DNA of 64,000 bases. Source: JACVRW01 sp963826165. Lineage in GTDB: Bacteria > Actinomycetota > Thermoleophilia > Solirubrobacterales > Thermoleophilaceae. This document shows positions 1 through 7,178 of the stretch, one piece after another. Where the stretch lies: contig CAWGWC010000016.1 of the NCBI GenBank assembly GCA_963826165.1, positions 248,001-312,000 on the forward strand, in the 5' to 3' direction. The first letter of the stretch is position 1. Each line of letters begins with the position of its first letter. Both the position numbers and the translations under genes were made by a program. The notes beneath the pieces are model-generated. The model made no database searches. It had not been told where the DNA came from and worked only from the letters and a program-made list of their open reading frames with translations.

Positions 1-744
1 CACCTGGCGACCCTGTGCGGGCTGCTCCTGCTTGAGCCGCTTCGAGATGTTGCCCAGGGCGTCGACCTCCACGCGCGCAGCGCCGTTGCGCCCGCGCAGG
101 AAGCGGTCGTACTCGGCCTCGATGCCGGTCTGGCCGATGCGGTCGCCCAGCTCGACCCCGTTGTAGCGCTCGTCCTTGAGCTGCTCCTCGTTGATCTCGC
201 CCACCGTGCCGAACAGGTGCGCCCCGATCTCGCCGTGGGGATAGCGGCGCACGAACTGGCGTTCCACCTCCACACCGCGGAAGCGGTCCTGGCGCTCCAG
301 CACGTAGGCGGCCACCGGGTCGGGCACGTCGGACTTGATCGTGGCCGCCGAGAAAGGCACGGCCCTGAGCTCGCGCTCGGCCCGCCGCTCGACGCGGCCG
401 GGGTTCATCCGCAACAGCTTGGCGAGGCGCTCGTACACCTCGCGCCGCTCGTCGCGGTCCTCCGAGACCCGGTCGGGGCTGATCACGAGGGCCAGCCCGC
501 TGCGGTTGATCACGAGCGGCGTGCCGTTGCGGTCGACGATCTCGCCGCGCGGCGCCTGCACCTTGATCTCGCGCACGCGGTTGTCCGAGGCCTCGGCCAG
601 GTAGCGGTCGCCGGAGAGCACCTGCAGGTACCAGAGCCGGAAGAAGATGATCGCGAAGGCCATCAGCGCGATACCCCCGATGACCGCCACGCGGAAGGCC
701 AGCTGCGGGGTGAGGGTCGGACGGCGCTCGTTGTCGAGGTACAT
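1..744 (-). CDS. mrdA: Penicillin-binding protein 2 (class B PBP), N-terminal part, runs off the left edge
   Basis: Class B transpeptidase of the elongasome, which cross-links lateral-wall peptidoglycan with MreBCD and RodA. The ATG at 744 opens a frame that stays open to base 1, giving 248 residues. Seen: a short charged N-terminus, one membrane anchor at about residues 17-40, then the start of the PBP dimerisation domain with the family motif RGEIVDRNG at about 65-75 and a later GDRIGQTGIE stretch. The transpeptidase domain with its SxxK serine lies outside the window. The start is 5 bases past the mreD stop, so it is very likely the last or next-to-last gene of a mreBCD-mrdA unit. The ORF is missing from a simple stop-to-start listing only because its stop is off the window. 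Confidence 0.9.
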   Translation of the reverse strand, partial: MYLDNERRPTLTPQLAFRVAVIGGIALMAFAIIFFRLWYLQVLSGDRYLAEASDNRVREIKVQAPRGEIVDRNGTPLVINRSGLALVISPDRVSEDRDERREVYERLAKLLRMNPGRVERRAERELRAVPFSAATIKSDVPDPVAAYVLERQDRFRGVEVERQFVRRYPHGEIGAHLFGTVGEINEEQLKDERYNGVELGDRIGQTGIEAEYDRFLRGRNGAARVEVDALGNISKRLKQEQPAQGRQV

Positions 745-749
745 CGGCG

Positions 750-1337
750 TTACTGCCCCGGGCTGCCCAGGCCGCGCAGGCCCAACGGGCCGGCCTCTCG
801 GTAGGGACGCTGGCGGGCGCGTGCCGCGAGCGGGTCCACCACCAGCACCGGGCGCAGCAGGCGCCGGCACAGCGCGAACACCGGGAGCGCGATGAGCGTG
901 TTGAGCAGGACGGTGACGAGCATCTCGCGCAGCACGAGGGGGCTCACGGTCGCGCCCACGTCGAGCATGAACGACACGCCCGCGATGGCGATCACCCAGC
1001 CGGCGGTGGCCGCGGCGCCCACGGCCAGCGGCAGGAGCCCGTGGCTGCGGTCGCGCAGCTCGGCGAAGCGGCCCACGCCGTAGCCCACCGCTGTGAGCAC
1101 GAGCGACGAGGCGCCCATGGTCGCGCCGCTGAGGAGGTCGAGCAGGAACCCGGCGGCGAAGCCGACGGCGCAGCCAGACATTGCTCCGCCGTAGAGCGCG
1201 GCGGCGGCCACCACCAGCACGACGACGTCGAAGTGCCCGCCCAGGACGGTCATCTGGCTCAGCGTGGACAACTGGAGAACGACGGCCAGCACGAGCAGCA
1301 ACCCCAGCCGCAGGAAGGTCCCCGGCACGAGCTTCAC
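750..1337 (-). CDS. mreD: Rod shape-determining protein MreD
   Basis: Integral membrane partner of MreC in the rod-shape complex. The 195-residue product is almost wholly hydrophobic, with about five predicted membrane segments starting directly at the N-terminus (residues 8-30) and a basic C-terminal tail rich in Arg and Gly. MreD proteins are usually 160-180 residues, so the tail is a slight extension. The start ATG overlaps the mreC stop by 4 bases (1334-1337), and the stop lies 5 bases before the PBP2 start. The sequence alone is poorly conserved in this family; the call rests on length, hydrophobicity and position between mreC and mrdA. Confidence 0.88.
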   Translation of the reverse strand: MKLVPGTFLRLGLLLVLAVVLQLSTLSQMTVLGGHFDVVVLVVAAAALYGGAMSGCAVGFAAGFLLDLLSGATMGASSLVLTAVGYGVGRFAELRDRSHGLLPLAVGAAATAGWVIAIAGVSFMLDVGATVSPLVLREMLVTVLLNTLIALPVFALCRRLLRPVLVVDPLAARARQRPYREAGPLGLRGLGSPGQ

Positions 1338-2248
1338 GGAGTGGTCACCTCGGCCGTCTGCTGGCCCCGCGGGCGCCGGGTGAGCACCTGGACGATGTCG
1401 AGCCGGCGCAGGTCGGCGAACGGCTTGAGGTGCACGCGCTGGTAGATGTCGACCTCGTCGAGGTCCACCTCGCTCACGCGGCCAACGGGGATGCCGCGCG
1501 GGAACAGCGAGCCCACCTCACCGGCGCTGAAGCCCGACGTCACCACCACGGCGTTCTCGGTCACCCGTCCCCCGTGCACCAGGTCGAGCAGCAGATCCCG
1601 CGGGTCGCCCACCTCCGGGCGCACCACGCCGGCCGCGCCCGCGGGCATCACCTGGGCGCCCACGCCGACCGAGGCGTCGGTGATCAGCGTGACCGTGGCG
1701 GTGCCGTCGGTGACGCTCGTGATCTTGCCCGCCAGACCACCGGTGGCGGGTCCCGAGTCGTCGGTTGCGGCCGCGATCACCGGCTGGTCGACCTCGAGGC
1801 CGTCGCTCGAGCCCTTGTCGATCTTCACGGCCGAGTACCACACGTTGGGGGAGCGGGCGATCACCCGGGCCGCCACCGGCTCGGTGCCCTGGGGAAAGCC
1901 CTCGGCCTTCTGCAGCCCGACGAGGCCCTTGAGCTGGCTGGCGTCGCGCTGGGCGGTGCGCGCCTCGGCCACCTCCTTGGTCAGCTGGTCGACCTGCCGC
2001 TTGAGCTTCTCGTTCTGGTCGGTGGCGTCGATCGTGTCGCCCACCCAGCTCACGAGGTCGCGCCCCGGCTTGAGCGCACGGCTGGCGCCGGTCTCGATCG
2101 GCGCGAAGGTCTCCTGCGCGCCGCGCTGGAGCGCGTGGAAGAAGCCGCCACCGGATTCCCCGAAGTAGGCCGTGAGGATCGCTATCGAGAGCGCGACGAA
2201 CACGGCGAGTGTGGCTCGCCGCCTGCGGATCGTCTTGCGGTCGTTCAT
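1334..2248 (-). CDS. mreC: Rod shape-determining protein MreC
   Basis: Periplasmic-side scaffold linking MreB/MreD to class B PBPs. The 304-residue product has a basic N-terminus (KTIRRRRATL), one membrane anchor at about residues 12-32, a coiled-coil stretch at about 75-115 (heptad-like, with QLTKEVAEARTAQRDAS), then the beta-rich MreC domain with typical phrases such as VAARVIARSPN and VVTSGFSAGEVGSLFPRGIPVG. Length and layout match the family (about 280-330). It follows mreB by 33 bases and overlaps mreD by 4, so the three are cotranscribed. Confidence 0.93.
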   Translation of the reverse strand: MNDRKTIRRRRATLAVFVALSIAILTAYFGESGGGFFHALQRGAQETFAPIETGASRALKPGRDLVSWVGDTIDATDQNEKLKRQVDQLTKEVAEARTAQRDASQLKGLVGLQKAEGFPQGTEPVAARVIARSPNVWYSAVKIDKGSSDGLEVDQPVIAAATDDSGPATGGLAGKITSVTDGTATVTLITDASVGVGAQVMPAGAAGVVRPEVGDPRDLLLDLVHGGRVTENAVVVTSGFSAGEVGSLFPRGIPVGRVSEVDLDEVDIYQRVHLKPFADLRRLDIVQVLTRRPRGQQTAEVTTP

Positions 2249-2281
2249 GGACGAGGGCGCCGGCCTGCGGCCGCCACCCGG

Positions 2282-3328
2282 TTACCGCCGCCGGCTCGTT
2301 CGGGAATTCTTGTTGGCGCGGTGAATGGCCTCGAACTCCTCGAGGCTGCGGCCTGACCCGACGGCCACGCAGGTGAGCGGCGACTCCGCCAGATGGGCGG
2401 GCATCTGCGTCTCGTCACGCAGGCGCTCGTCGAGCCCCTGCAACAGCGCACCCCCACCCGCCAGCATGATGCCGCGGTCCATGATGTCGGACGCCAGCTC
2501 CGGCGGGGTGCGGTCGAGCGTCTCCTTGACGGCATCGATGATCTGCTGGAGCGGCTCCTCGAGCGCCATCCGGACCTCTTCGCTCGTGAGCACGATCGTC
2601 TTGGGCAGACCCGACACGAGGTCGCGGCCGCGGATCTCGGCCTGCACCTCCTCGTCGAGCGGGAAGGCCGAGCCGATCTCGAGCTTGACCTCCTCCGAGG
2701 TCTGCTGGCCGATCATCAGCTTGTACTCGCGCTTGACGTAGTTGATGATCGCCTCGTCGAGCTCGTCACCGCCGATGCGGATCGACTGGGACACCACGAT
2801 GCCACCGAGCGAGATCACCGCGACCTCGCTCGTGCCGCCGCCGATGTCCACGACCATGTTGCCGGTGGGCTCGCCCACCGGCAGCCCGGCGCCGATGGCG
2901 GCCGCCATGGGCTCCTCGATCAGATAGGCCTGGCGCGCGCCGGCCGACAGGCACGCCTCCTCCACCGCCCGCTTCTCCACCCCGGTGACGCCGGAGGGCA
3001 CGCACACCACCACGCGCGGGTGGGCCCAGCGGTTCTGGTGCACCTTCTGGATGAAGTGGCGCAGCATCTGCTCGGTCACGTCGAAGTCGGCGATCACGCC
3101 GTCCTTTAGGGGCCGGATGGCCTGGATCGTGCCCGGCGTACGCCCGAGCATCCGCTTGGCCTCGATGCCTACCGCGTGCACCTCGCCGGTGCGCGAGTCG
3201 ATCGCCACCACCGAGGGCTCGGACAGGACTATGCCGCGGCCGCGTACGTACACCAGCGTGTTGGCGGTGCCGAGATCGACGGCCATGTCGCGGCCGCCCA
3301 TGCCGGTGAGGTAGGAGAAGAAGCCCAT
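2282..3328 (-). CDS. mreB: Actin-like rod shape protein MreB
   Basis: Bacterial actin that positions cell-wall synthesis along the sidewall. The ORF could be extended to 3493, but family alignment places the start at the ATG at 3328 (product MGFFSYLTGMGGRDMAVDLG...), giving 348 residues; the upstream extension is Pro/Gly-rich and unlike MreB. Actin-fold nucleotide motifs are clear: phosphate-1 DLGTANT at 18-24, phosphate-2 VVDIGGGTSEVAV in the middle, and the adenosine motif MLAGGGALLQG near the C-terminus. First gene of the mreBCD-mrdA block; 187 bases separate it from maf upstream, room for its own promoter. A rod-shaped or at least elongating cell is implied. Confidence 0.96.
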   Translation of the reverse strand: MGFFSYLTGMGGRDMAVDLGTANTLVYVRGRGIVLSEPSVVAIDSRTGEVHAVGIEAKRMLGRTPGTIQAIRPLKDGVIADFDVTEQMLRHFIQKVHQNRWAHPRVVVCVPSGVTGVEKRAVEEACLSAGARQAYLIEEPMAAAIGAGLPVGEPTGNMVVDIGGGTSEVAVISLGGIVVSQSIRIGGDELDEAIINYVKREYKLMIGQQTSEEVKLEIGSAFPLDEEVQAEIRGRDLVSGLPKTIVLTSEEVRMALEEPLQQIIDAVKETLDRTPPELASDIMDRGIMLAGGGALLQGLDERLRDETQMPAHLAESPLTCVAVGSGRSLEEFEAIHRANKNSRTSRRR

Positions 3329-3515
3329 TCGCGGTGTGAAAAGAGGATAGGTGCCGATGCGGAAGCCACTTGGCCCGAGGCCGCGCTGGGAAGCGGGCCC
3401 CGGCGTTCCGCCGTGCGGCGGCGCCAAGTCTAGCCGACCCATCACCGCTCGCGAACCCGCGCAAGCCGAGTTTCCATGCGTGTCAGACGGCACAAAAAGG
3501 CTGCAAAGAGCGAGG

Positions 3516-4055
3516 TCAGGGGAATACGAGCGAGGGGCGGAGCCGCAGCAGGGCGGCCACCGGCAGCCCGACCACGTTCAGATAGTCGCCCTCGATCTCC
3601 TCGACCAGCGCGGCGCCTCGGGCCTGGATGGCGTAACCGCCGGCGCGGCCCTGCCATTCGCCGGTCCCCAGGTACCAATCGAGCTCTCGAGACGAGAGCG
3701 AACGGAAACGCACCCGGCTGACCACCACGTCAGTGCCCTCCCTCATCGCCTCGTCCCGGAGCGCGATCCCGCTCATCACCTCGTGAACCCCGCCGGACAG
3801 AGCCCGCAGCGAACGTGCCGCGTCGCGTTCGTCGGCCGGCTTGCCGAGCACGTGGCCGTCGAGCACCACCTCGGTATCAACTCCCAGCACCAGCTCCCCT
3901 GCCACCGCCCGCGCCTTACGCAACGCGTTTTCGACCACCAGCTCCCGCGGGTCGCCCTCGGTCAGCTCCTCCACCTCGGGCACCTCGACCCGGAACTCGA
4001 TTCCCAGCTGCTCGAGGATCGCCCTCCGCTGCGGCGAGCCCGAGGCGAGGATCAA
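3516..4055 (-). CDS. maf: Maf-family nucleotide pyrophosphatase
   Basis: House-cleaning enzyme that hydrolyses non-canonical or surplus nucleoside triphosphates (dTTP/UTP-type Maf) and has been linked to septum control. The product is 179 residues, slightly short of the usual 190-200. Visible motifs: ASGSPQRR at 4-11 (the substrate-binding SxSPRR loop, with Q for the common R), DTEVVLDG at about 68-75 with the catalytic Asp, LGKP, and GWQGRAGGYAIQ-type loop (EWQGRAGGYAIQARGA) near 140. Its start overlaps the ndk stop by 4 bases, so ndk-maf is a translationally coupled pair of nucleotide-pool genes just upstream of mreB. Confidence 0.92.
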   Translation of the reverse strand: MILASGSPQRRAILEQLGIEFRVEVPEVEELTEGDPRELVVENALRKARAVAGELVLGVDTEVVLDGHVLGKPADERDAARSLRALSGGVHEVMSGIALRDEAMREGTDVVVSRVRFRSLSSRELDWYLGTGEWQGRAGGYAIQARGAALVEEIEGDYLNVVGLPVAALLRLRPSLVFP

Positions 4056-4456
4056 AGCTCGGGGAAGAACAGCCCGGTCTCGCGGGCGGCCGACTCGGCC
4101 GAATCCGAGCCGTGCACGAGGTTGGTCTGGACCTCGAGGCCGAAGTCACCGCGGATCGAACCGGGCGCCGCCTCGATCGGGTTGGTCGCGCCGATCACCT
4201 GACGGGCGGCCGTGACGGCCTCATGACCCTCGAGCACCAGGGCCACAAGCGGTCCGCCGGTGATGAAATCCACCAGGTCGCCGAAGAACGGCTTGCCCTC
4301 GTGCTCGGCGTAGTGGTTCTCGGCCAGCTCGCGCGACACGGTCATGTGCTTCATGGCGACGATCCGCAGCCCCTTGCGCTCGAAGCGGGCCACGACCTCG
4401 CCGGTGAGGCCGCGCTCGAAGGCGTCCGGCTTCACCAGGATCAGGGTCCGGTCCAT
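4052..4456 (-). CDS. ndk: Nucleoside diphosphate kinase
   Basis: Transfers the gamma phosphate of ATP to nucleoside diphosphates through a phosphohistidine. The 134-residue product has the family length, the N-terminal ILVKPDAF motif (residues 6-13) and the active-site histidine H115 in NLVHGSDS. Everything expected of a hexameric bacterial Ndk is present. A purine-rich Shine-Dalgarno (GAGGAGAC on the minus strand) precedes the ATG. It overlaps maf by 4 bases and is 60 bases downstream of the zinc-ribbon membrane protein gene. Confidence 0.96.
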   Translation of the reverse strand: MDRTLILVKPDAFERGLTGEVVARFERKGLRIVAMKHMTVSRELAENHYAEHEGKPFFGDLVDFITGGPLVALVLEGHEAVTAARQVIGATNPIEAAPGSIRGDFGLEVQTNLVHGSDSAESAARETGLFFPEL

Positions 4457-4516
4457 TGGCGTCTCCTCTCGGTTCAGTGGAGGCGTGAGGCTAGTGAGGC
4501 GAGGCGAGGCGAACGT

Positions 4517-5167
4517 TCAGCCGGCCGACTGGGGCCGGTCGCGCCGCGCCCGGGCGGGGCGCTCGGCGGTGCCGTCCTCGCCCGTTCTCTGCGGGCGCTG
4601 CGCGGCCGCCGGCCGCGCTGCCCTGGGTGCCGCCGCGCCGCCGGCGGCCGCCGCTGCCGCCCTGCGCGGTCGCGCCCGGCGAGCTTCCGCCGGGGGCGCC
4701 TGGCCCACCTCGGCCTCGCAGTAGGGGCAGATCTTCCAGCGGGGATCGAGCGGCTTGCCGCAGACGTTGCAGGGCTCCTTGAGGCGACGCAGGCAGCTGG
4801 GGCAGCGCAGGAACGCCTTCTCCACCTCGAAGCCGCAGTACTGGCAGTGATGGTGCTCGAGGCTCTGGAGCCGGGCCTGGGCCGCCGCGATCTCCAGGTC
4901 GCGCTCGCGCACGTCCTCGAGGTACTCCGGCGGGCGAACGATCAGGTAGATGATCGTGCCGATGAACGGGAACAGCGACGCCGCGGTGGCACAGCCCACC
5001 AGCATGGGGTCGCCGATCCGCCGCCGGGCGTCCGCGAAGGTCCAGTAGACCAGCGCGAGCCAGACCACGACCAGGAAGAGAAGCAGCAGGTTGACCGCGA
5101 GGTTCAGCCCGTCGTTCTCGATGCCGAAGATGGCGAGGAGCGCCATTGAATGCGCGAGTGTAGCCAT
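4517..5167 (-). CDS. Double zinc-ribbon membrane protein, function unknown
   Basis: A 216-residue protein with two N-terminal membrane segments (about residues 20-45 and 55-78) separated by a short basic loop, a helical stretch (YLEDVRERDLEIAAAQARLQ), then two zinc ribbons, CQYC...CPSC and CNVC...CPYC, at about 107-150. The final 65 residues are Arg/Ala/Pro-rich and low in complexity. Such two-TM plus double zinc-ribbon proteins are widespread in actinobacteria near folC/ndk but have no assigned role. The ribbons should lie in the cytoplasm. Positioned in the same minus-strand run as valS to ndk. Confidence 0.75.
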   Translation of the reverse strand: MATLAHSMALLAIFGIENDGLNLAVNLLLLFLVVVWLALVYWTFADARRRIGDPMLVGCATAASLFPFIGTIIYLIVRPPEYLEDVRERDLEIAAAQARLQSLEHHHCQYCGFEVEKAFLRCPSCLRRLKEPCNVCGKPLDPRWKICPYCEAEVGQAPPAEARRARPRRAAAAAAGGAAAPRAARPAAAQRPQRTGEDGTAERPARARRDRPQSAG

Positions 5168-5198
5168 CGTTCGGGCGGAAAAACCCCGGCTCGGCCGA

Positions 5199-5315
5199 CT
5201 AGAGGAACAGACGGCCCAGCGCGTAGCCGATCCCGAAGAAGACCAGGATCACGGTGGCCACCACCACCGCGACCAGCGCGATCATCGCTCCGAAACGGGG
5301 TCCGTCGCCGTCCAC
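5199..5315 (-). CDS. 38-residue single-span membrane peptide
   Basis: Small ORF starting at a GTG (5315) 34 bases past the stop of the GNAT gene and ending with TAG 31 bases before the zinc-ribbon gene. The product begins VDGDGPRFGA, is followed by a strongly hydrophobic segment (residues 11-37) and ends GRLFL. It is too short for most gene callers. Support is its position filling an otherwise empty gap in a tight operon and the clean hydrophobic helix; no family is recognised. Alternative: a chance open frame in GC-rich DNA. Confidence 0.5.
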   Translation of the reverse strand: MDGDGPRFGAMIALVAVVVATVILVFFGIGYALGRLFL

Positions 5316-5349
5316 GGTGCTGAATCCTGGCAGCCGCCCGCGGCGAGCG

Positions 5350-5940
5350 CTACCTCGTGAAGCGCGGCCGCAGCGACAGCTCGCCGCGAGCGGCGGCGCT
5401 GATGGTGCGGCGAAGCGCGGCCGCCACGCCCTGCTCGGGCAGGTCGACCTCTACCTCCACCGCTCCGAATTCCCCTTGGGCGTAGCGCACCTCCCCGAGG
5501 TCGTCGAGCAGTTCGAGCATCGGCCGGTTGTCGGCGAGGATCACCGCGCTGAAGCGGCGCACGCCCTCTTCGCGCGCACGCTCGCTCAGGCGGGCCAGCA
5601 GCGCGCCGCCCACGCCCCGTCCCTGCCAGTCGTCGGCCACGGCGACCGCGAACTCCGCCTTGTCGGGCTCGTCGGGGAAGCGCACGAAGCGGGCCACCCC
5701 CACTCCCGCGCCCGATCCCGGCTCCTGAGCCACCAGCGCTTCGTGGTCATGGTGGTCCACCGCGGTGAGGTAGTCGAGCTCCGCTTCCGACAGCTCGTTG
5801 GTGGGAGCGAGGAAACGCCGGTAGCGCGACTCGGGGGTGAGCCGCCTGAGTCCCGCCGCCAACTCGTCGCGATCCCCCGGTTCGATCGGCCGGATCTCGA
5901 CCTGAGCGCCGTCCTCCAGCAGAACCGGAGCCGTCGTCAC
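5350..5940 (-). CDS. GNAT-family N-acetyltransferase
   Basis: Predicted acetyl-CoA-dependent acyltransferase, substrate unknown. The 196-residue product carries one GNAT fold: an N-terminal strand and helices (EIRPIEPGDRDELAAGL), and the acetyl-CoA pyrophosphate loop in motif A as WQGRGVGGALLARL at about 110-125, followed by motif B (FSAVILADNRPMLELLDDLG). The N-terminal layout resembles the acetyltransferase domain seen in Pat-like protein lysine acetyltransferases, but no cNMP or NDP domain is attached. The ATG overlaps the folC stop by 4 bases, so it is translated with folC. Confidence 0.82.
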   Translation of the reverse strand: MTTAPVLLEDGAQVEIRPIEPGDRDELAAGLRRLTPESRYRRFLAPTNELSEAELDYLTAVDHHDHEALVAQEPGSGAGVGVARFVRFPDEPDKAEFAVAVADDWQGRGVGGALLARLSERAREEGVRRFSAVILADNRPMLELLDDLGEVRYAQGEFGAVEVEVDLPEQGVAAALRRTISAAARGELSLRPRFTR

Positions 5941-7178
5941 AGGCTCGAGGCGCGGACGTCGGCCCGCTCGCGCACCAGATCGGCGATCAGATAGATCGAG
6001 CCGGTGGCGAGCACGCTGCCCTCCGGTCCGGCGAGCTCGCGCGCCCGCTCGAGCGCGGCGCGCGGATCGGCGACCGTCTCGGCAGGCGGACCTCCGACCT
6101 TCTCCTCGAGCGCGGTGAGCGTGGCCGGCGAGAGCGAGCGCGGATTCTGCGAGCGGGTGAACACCACCCGGTCGAGGTGCGGGAGCAGGACCTCGAGCAT
6201 CGCCGTCGCGTCCTTGTCGTCGAGCACCCCGATCACCGCCACGCGCGGCCGGCGTTCGCCGAGCACGTCATCGAGGGAATCGGCCAGCGCGCGCGAGCCG
6301 GACGGGTTGTGCGCGCCGTCGAGCACGGTGAGCGGCTCCTCGGCCACGACCTCCAGGCGTCCGGGCACGATCGTCTCCGCCGCCGCCCGTGCCACCGCCT
6401 CCGGTTCGAGCGGACGGCCGAGCAGGGCCTCCGTGGCGGCCGCGGCGAAGGCGAAGTTCCGGCGCTGGAAGCCACCGGCGGCCCGCAGAGGGACGTCGAG
6501 ATCGTCCGGGGTCGTGACCAGCCGGGCGTGGCGCTCGTCCGTGACTCGTCGCGCCACGGCCAGCGACTCCTCGTCGAGGTCGCCCACGACCAGGGTGGCG
6601 TGGTCGGTGACGACGTCGAGCTTCTCCGCCGCGATGTCGGCCAGCGTCGGGCCGAGCCAGCGGGTGTGCTCGAGGCTCACCGAGGTGAGCACCTGCACCC
6701 GGGACGGAATCACGTTGGTGGCGTCGAAGCGGCCCCCGAGGCCCGCCTCGATCACCGCCACCTCCACGCCCCGGCGGGCGAGCTCGTGGTACGCCGCGGC
6801 GGTCAGGGCCTCGAACTGGGTCACGTGGTCGTCGGGCTCGGCGGTCCGGTTCACCAGCTCGGCGGCGTGAGCCGCTCGCTCCACGGCCGCGGCGAAGTCG
6901 GCTTCGGATATCGCCTCCTCCCCCACCTCGATGCGCTCGCGAAACGAGCGCAGGTGGGGTGAGGTGTAGCTGCCCGAGCGCACGCCGTGGCGCTCGAGGA
7001 GTGCCGCGGTGAAGCGCACCGTGGACGACTTGCCGTTGCTGCCCACCACGTGGATCGAGGCGAAGCGGCGCTGAGGCAGGCCGAGCACGGTCATCAGCCT
7101 GTGCATGCGATCGAGGCCGAAGCGCATGCCGAACAGCTCCAGGCCGAGCAGGTACTCCTCGGCCTGGCGGAAGGTCAC
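5937..7178 (-). CDS. folC: Folylpolyglutamate synthase / dihydrofolate synthase
   Basis: ATP-dependent Mur-ligase-family enzyme that adds glutamate to (dihydro)folates. The 413-residue product has the P-loop GSNGKS at 46-51 (the common GTNGKGS with an N and S variation), the GLGGRFDATNV signature, the SLEHTRWLGPTLADIAAEK helix holding the carbamylated-lysine region, and the C-terminal Mur ligase domain with VLDGAHNPSG. Family length is about 420. Flanked by 4-base overlaps with valS upstream and the GNAT gene downstream, the classic valS-folC order. Confidence 0.94.
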   Translation of the reverse strand: MTFRQAEEYLLGLELFGMRFGLDRMHRLMTVLGLPQRRFASIHVVGSNGKSSTVRFTAALLERHGVRSGSYTSPHLRSFRERIEVGEEAISEADFAAAVERAAHAAELVNRTAEPDDHVTQFEALTAAAYHELARRGVEVAVIEAGLGGRFDATNVIPSRVQVLTSVSLEHTRWLGPTLADIAAEKLDVVTDHATLVVGDLDEESLAVARRVTDERHARLVTTPDDLDVPLRAAGGFQRRNFAFAAAATEALLGRPLEPEAVARAAAETIVPGRLEVVAEEPLTVLDGAHNPSGSRALADSLDDVLGERRPRVAVIGVLDDKDATAMLEVLLPHLDRVVFTRSQNPRSLSPATLTALEEKVGGPPAETVADPRAALERARELAGPEGSVLATGSIYLIADLVRERADVRASSL